Assembly: GCA_024233215.1 (NCBI GenBank)
Contig: JACKPW010000001.1
Span: 558,001-622,000, forward strand
From: Verrucomicrobiales bacterium
Lineage (GTDB): Bacteria; Verrucomicrobiota; Verrucomicrobiia; Limisphaerales; J093
Length of the DNA: 64,000 bases
Reading direction: 5' to 3'
A program made the position numbers and the translations under genes. The notes under the pieces were generated by a model. That model did no database searches, was not told where the DNA came from, and saw only the letters and a program-made list of their open reading frames with translations. Positions 41,057 to 52,200 of this stretch are shown here, one piece after another (positions within the stretch are counted from its first letter, which is position 1; every line of letters starts with the position of its first letter).

Positions 41057-42385
41057 ATGAATGCGCGCCTCTTCGATTCCTTCATCGAACGGCTGCGCGC
41101 TATTGCCGAGGAACTCCCCGACCGCCGCACCGGCTCCAACACCCAGTACTCCATGGCCGACATCCTCCTGGCGGCCTTCGCGGTCTTCTTCACCCAGTCC
41201 CCCTCTTTCCTCGCGTTCCAAGAGGCCATGGAGCAAGCCCACGGGCGCAACAATCTCCGCTCCCTCTTCCAGGTCGGCCGCATCCCCACCGCCAACCACA
41301 TCCGCCACATCCTCGACCCGGTCCGCCCTGAGGAACTCTTCGGCTTCTTCGATGATCTGCTCCAGGCCTTTGAACAAACCGGCCTGCCCCAGACCATGCG
41401 GGCGGTGGAAAACTCCCGGCTCATCGCTTTGGACGGTACCTGGTACTTCTCCTCCCAGTCCCAGAACATCCACTGCCGCAACTGCTCTTGCATTGAGCAC
41501 AAGAACGGCAAAAGCACCCATTTCCACAGCGCCATCACCCCGGTCATCGTCAGCCCCGGTCATTCGCAGGTGATCTCCTTGCGCCCGGAGTTCATCGTCC
41601 CCCAGGACGGGCACGACAAACAGGACTGTGAGATCGCCGCGGCCAAGCGCTGGCTCAAGGCCAACGCCGGCCGTTATGGCACCGGCAACGACACCCTGCT
41701 GGGCGACGACATCTACGCCCATCAGCCCTTCTGTCGCCAGGCGAGGCTCCACGACTTCCACTTCATCTTCACCTGCCTGCCAAGTTCCCACACTTACCTG
41801 GCTTCCTGGGTGGAGGGCCTGGCCCAAACCGGCGAACTCGCCACCTTGAAGCTCCGGGTCAAAGGCAAAGGCAACCGTTGGGAGCACCACCAGTATCGCT
41901 GGGCCAATGGCGTGCCCTTGGTCGACTCGGACGACGCCCTCAAGGTCAACTGGTGCGAACTGACCATTACCGACGGGGAGGGAGCAGAGCTTTACCACAA
42001 CAGCTTCATCACTGACTGGCCTGTCAGGGCCGACAACGTGGCGGGATTGGTGGCGGCCGGCCGGGCGCGCTGGAAGATCGAGAACGAGAACAACAACGTC
42101 CTCAAGAACCGGGGCTATCACCTGGAGCACAACTTCGGCCACGGCGAGGCGCACCTCAGCTCGGTGCTGCTGGCGCTCAACCTGCTGGCTTTCGCGCTGC
42201 ACACGCTCTTGGGACTGGGCGATGAGAGCTATCGGTTGATCCGGTCCACGGTGAGGCGGCGCCAGAGGTTCTTTCAGCACCTGGAGGCCCTGACCACCTA
42301 CCTGTATTTCGCCAACTGGGCGGCCTTGATGGATTTCATGATGCGGGGGCTCGAAATCGGCCCCTACGCCCTTCCAAAACGCTGA
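41057..42385 (+). CDS. DDE transposase (IS4-like fold; family not certain)
   Basis: 442 residues from ATG 41057 (a GTG at 41030 would add nine residues). The N-terminal region is helical (MNARLFDSFIERLRAIAEEL). DDE residues are proposed as Asp in LIALDGTWYFSS, Asp in LLGDDIYAHQPF, and Glu in RARWKIENENNNVLKNRGY, the last resembling the YREK-type block of IS4-like enzymes. A zinc-finger-like CRNCSCIEH insertion follows the first Asp. The gene looks intact and the surrounding element has perfect ends, so it is probably active or recently so. Confidence 0.88.
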   Translation: MNARLFDSFIERLRAIAEELPDRRTGSNTQYSMADILLAAFAVFFTQSPSFLAFQEAMEQAHGRNNLRSLFQVGRIPTANHIRHILDPVRPEELFGFFDDLLQAFEQTGLPQTMRAVENSRLIALDGTWYFSSQSQNIHCRNCSCIEHKNGKSTHFHSAITPVIVSPGHSQVISLRPEFIVPQDGHDKQDCEIAAAKRWLKANAGRYGTGNDTLLGDDIYAHQPFCRQARLHDFHFIFTCLPSSHTYLASWVEGLAQTGELATLKLRVKGKGNRWEHHQYRWANGVPLVDSDDALKVNWCELTITDGEGAELYHNSFITDWPVRADNVAGLVAAGRARWKIENENNNVLKNRGYHLEHNFGHGEAHLSSVLLALNLLAFALHTLLGLGDESYRLIRSTVRRRQRFFQHLEALTTYLYFANWAALMDFMMRGLEIGPYALPKR

Positions 42386-42533
42386 GACTGCCACAGCGAA
42401 GGAAAACACGCCCGGCTCGCGTGGGGGCGGTGCATGTACGAAACCCGGTCTCCCGACTTCCTCCACCTCCTGCGACCGCCTGCAAACCCCTCACACCTTC
42501 ACGCCTCCTCAGTCAGTCTCCCCTATACCTCTT

Positions 42534-42552
42534 CCCATAATGAGAACTGCTG
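42534..42552 (-). repeat. terminal inverted repeat, right
   Basis: Perfect reverse complement of the left end at 40917-40935. Confidence 0.93.
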
Positions 42553-42561
42553 GACTCGTCG
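42553..42561. repeat. 9-bp target-site duplication, right
   Basis: GACTCGTCG, identical to 40908-40916. A TTGACA hexamer starts two bases later (42563), so the element lies right beside the upstream promoter area of the pseudopilin pair. Confidence 0.9.
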
Positions 42562-42620
42562 CTTGACATGTGGCGGCACGAACACCGATGGTGCGACAGA
42601 CACACAGTACCAAAGCAACC

Positions 42621-42986
42621 ATGAAACGCAACGCATTCACCTTGATCGAACTGCTGGTGGTGATCGCGATCATCGCCATTCTCGCCGGAATGCTCCTGCC
42701 GGCGCTGGCGAAGGCAAAAGACAAGGGACAGATGGCGGTGTGCCGCAGCAACCTCAAGCAGCTCAGTCTCGCCATGATCAACTCCGGCAAGGCGGTCGTC
42801 AGCATGCCCGACGGCCACGCCGAATCCAAGTCGCCGAGCTACGCGTTGGTTCGCAGCCACTTCGACCCAATGTTCCAGGCTCCGGTTCCACCCGGAACGG
42901 GTCGTGACACCCGGTGCTGCACCGGGCCTGCGGTGTTCCGAGCCAACAGCCCTCACGAGGGGATGGGGGCTGGAGTCGTCACTTGA
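42621..42986 (+). CDS. prepilin-type protein, internally deleted paralogue
   Basis: 121 residues. The first 45 residues are almost identical to the next gene (MKRNAFTLIELLVVIAII...CRSNLKQLSLAMI). The sequence then jumps to NSGKAVVSMPDGHAESKSP, which in the full-length neighbour lies near the C terminus. About 195 central residues are therefore missing. The neighbour's TAG stop is here CAG (42876-42878), so translation runs on for 37 unrelated residues. The residue before the cleavage-site Phe is Ala instead of the usual Gly. Probably a non-functional or altered pseudopilin formed by deletion after tandem duplication. Confidence 0.75.
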   Translation: MKRNAFTLIELLVVIAIIAILAGMLLPALAKAKDKGQMAVCRSNLKQLSLAMINSGKAVVSMPDGHAESKSPSYALVRSHFDPMFQAPVPPGTGRDTRCCTGPAVFRANSPHEGMGAGVVT

Positions 42987-43043
42987 CACTCACCGCAATC
43001 GCAACCCAAGATGCCGGCAACACATCTGAAGCAACCATCAACC

Positions 43044-43880
<837 letters not shown>

Positions 43881-43908
43881 CGCACCTCCCAGCGCATGAC
43901 CCTCCCGC

Positions 43909-43937
43909 GCCCGGCCCCGCGCCGGGCTTTGCGTTTT
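43909..43937 (+). terminator. rho-independent-type terminator after pseudopilin gene
   Basis: GCCCGGC (43909-43915), CCCGC loop, GCCGGGC (43921-43927) and then TTTGCGTTTT. It lies 28 bases beyond the stop codon at 43880. Confidence 0.65.
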
Positions 43938-44128
43938 CTGAACTCCAACGCATCGACGCACGTGCTCCTGCCACCGGGACCAGGCACGGGGCCACGGATG
44001 CACGGAAGCAGGAATGCCCGGACCGATTGACGGCTTGATCAGATGCCCCCCCGGGTACATAGTGCTCTGGTTCAGACGACCTGATTCCCAACAACCCGAC
44101 GGATTGCGTCGTCTCATCCGTTCATCCC

Positions 44129-46171
44129 ATGAAATCCCAACTCCCTTCGCTCCACATCGTCGCCGGTGTCGCCCTGGTGACGATCACCCCCACCGCCACC
44201 GCCCAATGCACCTATGGGAGCACGCCAGCCACCCACGAGCAGCATGCCGGGTGGGGTACCAGTGTCGCCATGTCAGGTAACGGCGAGGTCGTCCTCGTCG
44301 GTGGCCCCGGTGCGGAGGGCAGCGACGGCATTGTCCGAACCTTTGGCTGGGGGGGATCGTCCTGGGACGAAAAGGACTCCCTCTTCCCGGATTCCCAGTA
44401 CGCCTACGGGGCCTGGTTTGGCTGGAGCGTCGCGCTTTCCTACGATGGCAACACCGCAGCGGTCGGGGCTCCCGGCGACATTCATGGCGACTTCGTCAAG
44501 CGCTATCTGGGCGCGGTCTATGTCTTCACCCGCGATCCGGAAACCGGCGAGTGGTCGCAACAGGCGAGGCTGGTCAAACCGGCTCCGGCGTCGAACGAGT
44601 CTTTTGGCCAGGCCCTGGCCCTTTCCGATTCCGGCGATGTGCTGGTGGTCGGGCAACGCAACAGTGTCGGCTCGGAATGGGCGCAGGTTCCCGATTCCGC
44701 CTGGGTGTTCACCCGTGAAGCCGGTGTCTGGTCCGCCCCGGTCGAACTGGTGGGCTCCGACATCGCTCCCGCGGATGAATTCGGCTGCGCCGTGGCGGTT
44801 TCCCCGGATGGCGGGTGTGCGGCCGTGGGTGCCACCGGTGAAGGGCTGACCGATGGCCGCGTCTTTGTGTTCCGGCGCGACGACGCCGGATGGCCTCTGG
44901 AACAAACCATGGACTATCCCGAAGCGGCAGGCTGGGACAGCTTCGGCAATGCGGTTGCCCTGGGCGACAACGTCCTCATGGTTGGCGATGAATTGTGGAG
45001 CGATCCCGAGTGGGGCACGGGAGTGGGAGCCGTGCATGTTTTCAGCCTTGACGGGGCGGAATGGGAGCGCCAACCGGAGTTGCTGCATCTCCAGGGAATC
45101 TGGGGCCGGTACGGCTTTGGGCATACGCTTGCGCTGCGCGGCGAATACCTCCTGGTGGGCTGCCCCAACGCCGATATCGGCCTTCAGGGCGAGGGCGCGG
45201 TGCACATCGTGAAGGTGATCAACGGCAAATGGACCCCCACCGGCGTGATTCGGGCACACGAACCGCAGGAAAACTCACTGTTTGGGCAGTCCGTGGCCAT
45301 CACGGCCGACCGCGCGGACTACGTCGTGGGGGATCCGTGGGCCACCGTAAACGGGGTGGAAGGCGAGGGGCGGGTGGATTTCGCCAATTCGGTGAGCGCT
45401 CCCTATGATTTCGACATCGAACCCGCCTACTCCAACATCACGATCACGGTCAATTTCCTGGGCTACCCGGTGGAAATCGTGATCTCCCCCTACGGCGAAC
45501 TTGTGGGCATCGTCACGGACGATTGCGAGGACGCGGGCACCTTTCTCCTCACGGACATGGCTCTGGAGGCGAATGCCGGCCCGATCGTTTTCAACCTGCC
45601 GCCCCAGATGCCGGAACCGCTTGGGGAGGCGGAGGTCATCCTCTCGGATGTGCGCGTGACCCTGGCCGGCACGGGCGAGGCGACGACACTCGACAACGAT
45701 GGGAACGGCATGGTTGTCGGCACCCGACTCAATCTCAGCGGGAAGATATCCACCGGCGGAGTCAAACCCACTCCCTGGGAGTTTGAGGGCGAAGTCCCCT
45801 ACCTTACGGTCCAGTTGACCGGCGGCTACGGCGAGCCGTTTCAACTGCGCCTGACCGACATCGCCGTGACGGACCTGCCGATCGACACGGGACTCGGCGA
45901 CTACAACCCGACGGTCACTCTCCGCGGAACCGTGGGTGGCACGAGCACCTACCGGCTCCGTGTCTTCTCCTGCGGCCGGCAGGCCGAAGCACTTTGTCTG
46001 AAGGTGACAGGCCCTCCAGGCTTGGATGTGGTGGTGGAAGCCTGTTCCGACCTGACTGCGCCGGAATGGACGCCGGTGCATTCCGCCACCCTCGGTACGG
46101 ACCCGTTGGAGATCACCGATCCGGAGGTCATGCACCACACCACCCGTTTCTACCGCGTCCGCTCAGACTGA
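44129..46171 (+). CDS. secreted FG-GAP/propeller-type protein
   Basis: 680 residues. Signal peptide (SLHIVAGVALVTITPTATAQ) then about seven repeats of the form FG.ALA.SDSGDVLVVG, e.g. FGWSVALSYDGNTAAVGAPG, FGQALALSDSGDVLVVGQRN, FGCAVAVSPDGGCAAVGA, which fold as an integrin/FG-GAP-like beta propeller (about 40-420). A beta-rich region follows (420-610), and the C-terminal tail (LDVVVEACSDLTAPEWTPVH...TRFYRV) matches tails seen in many Verrucomicrobial secreted proteins. Likely an extracellular surface or matrix protein; no enzymatic motif seen. Confidence 0.8.
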   Translation: MKSQLPSLHIVAGVALVTITPTATAQCTYGSTPATHEQHAGWGTSVAMSGNGEVVLVGGPGAEGSDGIVRTFGWGGSSWDEKDSLFPDSQYAYGAWFGWSVALSYDGNTAAVGAPGDIHGDFVKRYLGAVYVFTRDPETGEWSQQARLVKPAPASNESFGQALALSDSGDVLVVGQRNSVGSEWAQVPDSAWVFTREAGVWSAPVELVGSDIAPADEFGCAVAVSPDGGCAAVGATGEGLTDGRVFVFRRDDAGWPLEQTMDYPEAAGWDSFGNAVALGDNVLMVGDELWSDPEWGTGVGAVHVFSLDGAEWERQPELLHLQGIWGRYGFGHTLALRGEYLLVGCPNADIGLQGEGAVHIVKVINGKWTPTGVIRAHEPQENSLFGQSVAITADRADYVVGDPWATVNGVEGEGRVDFANSVSAPYDFDIEPAYSNITITVNFLGYPVEIVISPYGELVGIVTDDCEDAGTFLLTDMALEANAGPIVFNLPPQMPEPLGEAEVILSDVRVTLAGTGEATTLDNDGNGMVVGTRLNLSGKISTGGVKPTPWEFEGEVPYLTVQLTGGYGEPFQLRLTDIAVTDLPIDTGLGDYNPTVTLRGTVGGTSTYRLRVFSCGRQAEALCLKVTGPPGLDVVVEACSDLTAPEWTPVHSATLGTDPLEITDPEVMHHTTRFYRVRSD

Positions 46172-46266
46172 ATCCGCCAGAGTTCGCAGCTCATCCTCGC
46201 GGCGGTACCCCGCCATGTTGGCCACTTCCCGGGTGCGGTCGGGAGTCCGCAGGCTCTTCCCGCACC

Positions 46267-49200
46267 TCATGGCAGCCGCCGATGGTACAAATCCAGCGCG
46301 CCGTTGGTGTCCGGAATCCGAACGATCTCCCACCGGTCACACTCGAAGATCACCGCGTGGCCATCGCCACTGAGAAACACGGAGTTACAGTTCCGCGCCG
46401 TTTTGCTTGGGCCCACCAACTCCGTGCTGATCAGAGTGGTCGTCGCCGCGGTCCGATCCCGCACGAGCGCAAACCACGACGCGGACTCGTATTCGACTCC
46501 CTCCACCAAGTCCCTCGCCCCGCTGATGAACGCGACTCTGGATCCGTCGCGGCTCAAATCGGCAACGGCGGAAGCCCCGTTGCCCGGGGCCAACCCCGAG
46601 GCACCCATGCTGATCAACTCCATCATGCCCGTGCGGATGTCGAACACGAAGACATCGAAATCATCGTTGGTGTCGCCGACCACCAATTCGGGTGTGTCGG
46701 AACTGAAAGCCACGACCCCGTCGTCGGTGACGACCCCCAAGCCGGCACCTCCAGGAACGCGCCCCGCCGGCCAGGAAACCGCCGCGTTCCCCGCCGCATT
46801 CACGGTGACGAGCGTGATGATCCCACTCGCGCGGTCCCATAAGAAGACGTCCGCAACTTCATTGGTGTCAGGGAAGTCCGTCAGGTCGGTCGCCTGACTC
46901 GTGAACGCCACATAGCGCCCGTTCCGGCTGATGACGTAGCTGAGGGCGGGCGCATTGGCGGCCGCGGTTCCATTCACATTTCGCGTGACCAACGCCAGAT
47001 CCGAGGTCAAAGCGTCGAAATAGAACAGGTCAGCCCCTTCGTTCGCATCCGGCAGCGGGCTCAAGTTGGTCGCCTCAGACTGAAAGACGATGTAGCGCCC
47101 GTCAGCACTGACGAGGGGATTGAGCGAAACGCCGTTGCCACCCGCACCGGCAGAATCCGCACTGACCAACCGGGTCTGGTGCAAGGTCATGTCCCGGAGC
47201 CAGACATCGGCGAACAGGTTGAGGTAGCCGGGAACATGCCACATCCCGCCGTGAAAGGTGACAAAGCGACCATTGCCACTGATTGCCCCCTCCCGGATGG
47301 CCCCCAAGGCCGGCCCGGTGCCCGAAGCGTTCATCGCCACCAATTCGGTGACACCGGCGACCAGATCGCGGCGGAACAGCGTCGGCTCCGCCAACGCCGT
47401 GAAGGCGGTCAGATTGGTGGCCATGCTGGTGAACAGGACGTAACGGCCATCATCACTGATTGGCCCCGGCAGCGACACCCCCGATCCGTAGGCCTCATTG
47501 AACCGGGCACTGCCCGTCCCGGTGACATCGACCGAGATCAACGCGGTGGTGCCTTGCTCGAGATCACGCACGAACACGTCCGTGGTGGCATTCTCATCCG
47601 CAACTCCGGTCAGGTCCGATGCATCACTTCCGAACACCACGAATCGGCCGTCGGGCGTCAGACAATCCCGGCGCATGATCCAAACGGCACTGCCAGAACC
47701 GGCGTCCCCGGCGGCGGCGTTCCGGGCGTTGATGCTGACCAGGGGACTCGGGAGTTGGAACGCTGGGGCGGCCAGATCGAAGACCGCCCGGTGCAGCACA
47801 CGCCCGAGGGGTGTCGCCACGCCGGTGGTCAGGTCAACCCGTAGCAACCGGCTCCGGAAACCGACAACCTGGCTCGCGTACACCACGCCATTGGGAGCCA
47901 CCGCCATGCCATACACCGGCGAGTAACCCATCGGCCCGATTTCGGTCAGCACGGCGCCATCGCCCGGATCGAGTTCCACGAGCTTGTCAGAATCAAGAGT
48001 GTCCGCCACGGCGGCGTAAAGGTTGCCCTCCTTCGTACACAGGAGGGAGTGGATCGGCGAAGGCCCGGCCAGCGAAAGCCTCTCTGCGGTGCCATCATTC
48101 GGATCAACCCGCAGCAACTGGCCGGTCGCTTCAAACCCCGGCGGTGGCGCACTTTCCACGGCGAAGAGGCGATCCAGCACCGGGTGGTAGGTCAGATGCT
48201 CCGTCGTGATCGGCAGGCCGGAACTGAGCAGGTCACCCACCGACGCCGTCTCACCGGACAACGGATCGTGGAGGGCCAGGTCCGAGTGCCGCGCGACGTA
48301 CAGGCGGGGCAGGAAATCCAACGCCAGGCCGAAACCCAGCAACCCGTTGGGTTGCCCCAGCAATCCCATCCGGCCGGTCCCCGGCTCAATCAGGGTCAAC
48401 CGATATCCATCGGCGCCCCCGCTGCTGCTCGCATACAACAAATCCGGGCGAATCCTCTCCGGCACACTGGTCGCCAGCAGCGGATCACTTCCCAACAAGA
48501 CCTCGGCACTGTCCCAGAACCCGTCCTCATCCGTGTCCGCGATCGTCGGCGACGTCCCGGCAACAACATCCTCCCCATCCAGGAACCCGTCATCGTCCAT
48601 GTCGGGATCCAACGGATCGTAGCGAGCAATCACCTCGTCCAAATCGCCCAATCCATCCGCGTCCGTGTCGGCGAGGTTGGGATTCGTGCCCAGGATGGCT
48701 TCGTCCGGGTCACTCAAACCATCGCCATCAGTATCCTCGCCGGGCAGATAGAGGATTTGCTTGTGCAGCAGTCTGTGCATCCCAGGCACCTGCAGCGTGT
48801 TTAACCCCGGTTGCAGCACCGTGATGACCCGGTATGGCCGCTCGTCAAACCAGTTCGGTGACGGCAGGGGTGTACCAAGGATGTCGTTGGTCTGCCCTTC
48901 GTGGACGACCCGCAGGGTGATTCCGTTGTGGATTTCCGCGCGAATCACGCCGGTGAAGGTGACTTTCGTCTCAACCGAGAGCAGGTCGGTTGGCCGCGCG
49001 AACACGGGCGAGCCGCGTGGGTAGAGGTCGTCCGGCTCGGTGATGCGTCGCAGACCGTGCGGCGCCTGATCGTGGTACTTCCGGCGAAGCCGGATGGTCC
49101 GCCCTTCGCCATCGGTCAGTACGGTGCGACAACCGGCGAGGCCTCCATGCATGGCGGCGGAGCCGTCCTCGCCAAGCGCGAATCCCTCCCCGGCAACCAA

Positions 49201-52200
49201 TGTCATCCGGCCCCCGCTGCCGCCCCCACCCCCGCCGCCGCTGAATCCGCGAACCTTCCCGAAGAGGGGAACCGACTTCGAGTCCGGAGAGGGGGCGCCG
49301 TCCCCGCCGTCCCCCCCCATGGTGGACAGCCGGCCATTGACCCTCAGGCAATCCGCCGTGGCCAGGGACAACGGCCGGGGGGGCGCGGCCGCGGCGGGCC
49401 GCGCCCCCCCCCCCCGCGGGGGGGGGGGGGGGGGGCCAAAGTCGATTTCCAGCACGCCCCCACCCCACCCCCCGCCACCCCCCTTGCCATGGCCCGGACC
49501 GGCCACTCCCGGAGTCTCGGCATAGACGCCGTTCTCACCCGGTTTCCCCAACGGTTCGCCCTCATCGAGCCCTTCCAGGTCGTCCACCAACTCAATCACT
49601 CCAACCACCGCCGAAAAGCAGGCCAGGAGATTCCCGTCGAGGCACCCGATGACATCCACCACCAGGTCAAAGAACCCCGGTCCCAGGTTCTTCCCCGGCT
49701 TTCCGCCCCGGCCCTGATAGACTCCGTCGTCCAGGACCACCACGTTCCCATCCCCGCCGTAGGATTCCGGCGGAGCGCAGTTAAGAGCCGCGGTACCCGC
49801 GGTTGCCAACTGCCCTGGGCCACACCCGTCGTCGGAACGTCCCTGGCCGCCATCACCGCCCGGGGACGCTCCCGTGGCCCCGACGCCACCGGCCACTCCG
49901 TTGCCAGGCATCCCCGCGCCCCCTTCTGCGAGAATACTGCCATCAATCGTGATCGGCCCGGTCGCCTCCACGTCCAAATGCCCCGCGTCCACCTGCACGA
50001 CGGCGTTGGGTTCGATCCGAACGCTCGAATAGCGCCGCGGAGGCGGGTTGTTGAGCCTCAATGTCGGGCCGGCTTCCACGATCCACTCATCGAGGCCCTC
50101 CACGGTGAATGGCACGTCCGTGAAAAGGGCCGTGCCCGGATGGTGCAATCGCAGCGTGTAGACGCGGGATTCGCCCTCGCCCAGATCCGGCAGGGTCTGG
50201 ATGTCCAATACCGCTCCAGCCTCCTCACCCAGGCTGAACAAGGTGCCCGGGTGGATGTCACCCGTGGGCGCACCGTCCCGCAGGACCTGCAACTCGAGCC
50301 ACGGCAGCAGATCCTGCCCCCGGAAATGGACGGGCAGCTTCATCCCCTCCACCCCGGCCGCCGGAACCATGGCGCTCACCACCGGAAGAACGGTGCCACC
50401 CACGACCTCTGTGAGCACTGCGAACACGGAAAAATGCAACACCTCCGCCACGGCCTCCGCTCCGCTCTCTGCCACTGTCGCCAACCGTCCTTCGTCGACG
50501 AACCTCCGGGTCCCCTCATCAAATCGCTGCAACGACAACTGGGTGCCCGGCTGCATGTGCCGATTCAGCGGGAGGGTGATGGTGACCGGTTCGGCAAAGG
50601 CGGTTCCCTCCGGCTCGAAGCGGGCGGCGCCCACCACGTGTTCGTCAGGTGGCGAGGCCGGCACGTCCTCGCCATACAAGGTGGTCACGAAGATCTCCTG
50701 CCCCCCCGTGAGCGCGCCGGCAGGGACGGTCACTTTCGACCGTCCGTCGTTCGCCTGCACCTGACCGCCAGCCTGAGGCAGAATCAGCGCCCTGCCGGGA
50801 ACGGGCGGCTGCGGGACGATCCGGACTTCGGCCTCGCCCCCCACCTCCGGCTTCGAGGCCAGCCAGGCCGTCACCACCACGACTTCGCCGGCGGGAACCA
50901 CCCCGGGAGAGCGATAGAGTCCGTCGGGCGACACAAAGCCGACGTCCGGGTTGCCGCCGGGGAGGCCGTCAACACTCCAAACGAGGTGGTACTCCCCCGA
51001 CGCCACAACCGACGCCGTCAACTGCAGCGTGTTACGGACGGGAATCTGCGCACGTGACGGGGTCAACTGGATCCGCTCAGGCACGAGGAATTCGTCGGGG
51101 GAACAGGCAACGGCAGTCCTTCGCTCCACCCGAAACCTGCCGGAGGACGCGTTCGCGGGCAGCAGGACCGAGAGTTCCCCGGCTGTTGCCTCCGCCACCT
51201 CCAGTGGCACGCCGCCCAGAGTGACCTGATCCACCGCCGGGTCCAGGCCGGCAAACCCGCTGCCGTGCAACACCACCATGGCGCCTGGCAGTCCGCTCGT
51301 GGGACTGCTTCCCGTGATGGCCAACGGCTCCTCACCGCCGCTGGTCTGCAGGGTGAAGATTCCCGATGCGGTGCCACTCAGATGGCCGGCGGCATCAATC
51401 AGCACAAGTTCGACCGCGTACGCCCCCAAGGGATCGCCGGCGTGCAACGAGAACAACGGCCCCTCGAAAACACCTGTACCTCCGTTCATCCCCAGCGCCG
51501 CCGCGCTGAACTCCGCCCCCTTACCGGCCCCCTGGGGATCGGTGACCCGAAGCCGTAACCGTTCGAGGTCCCCGTCCGGGTCCGTGTACGAAAAGCGGCC
51601 AACCACACCCAGCGAATCCCTCGGACCGCGGGGACGCCGCAACGAACCAGGCGTCAACTCCAGGCCGGAAAGAACGGGGGCGACCCCTCCGACGGCCCGA
51701 CCCACCACTTCGACGACGAAGCGCTGCGATGCGCTTACCAACCCCCGATCATCTTTCAGAGTCACCGTGAACTCGTTCGGCCCGAGGACCAGCCGACCGG
51801 TCTTCAAAGCCAGGTCGATCTCCCCTTGGGGATTCAGCAGGGAAAGGACCTCGGCGGGAATCTCTGAAACGGTGGTTCCCAGCGCATTCGCCTGGGACCA
51901 CCCCACGGTCGTGATGTCCCCGTCCGGATCGGAGTAACCCAAGGTCGCCACCGAGGACTCACCCAGAACCAGCGAGGTTGGGGCCGTGATTCCCAGGATC
52001 AGCGGGGCGCTCGGAACCGCCGCCCGCAAACGGTAATACCGTGCGGTCTCCGCCAGCAATTCCTCGACAGTGTCCATTTCGCCGACACGTTCGGGATCGG
52101 AAGCCACCGGCATCCAACCGCCGGCTCCGAGGTCCGGGGACCACTGCAGCACATACCCGGTCGCTGCGGACGGCCACGCGAGAACCACGTGATCGGCTTT

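Larger units (their letters stand above)
40917..42552 (+). mobile_element. complete DDE insertion sequence, 1636 bp
   Basis: Bounded by perfect 19-bp terminal inverted repeats (CAGCAGTTCTCATTATGGG at 40917-40935, its complement at 42534-42552) and flanked by a 9-bp target duplication. It carries a single intact transposase gene. About 140 bases of left and 150 bases of right non-coding end are present. It inserted 2 bases upstream of a TTGACA box in front of the pseudopilin genes. Confidence 0.93.

Noticed and set aside
42563..42591. Full promoter at TTGACA upstream of the pseudopilin pair
   Set aside because: The -35 is perfect but no acceptable -10 follows at 16-18 bases, so only the conserved TTGACA is noted, not a promoter feature.
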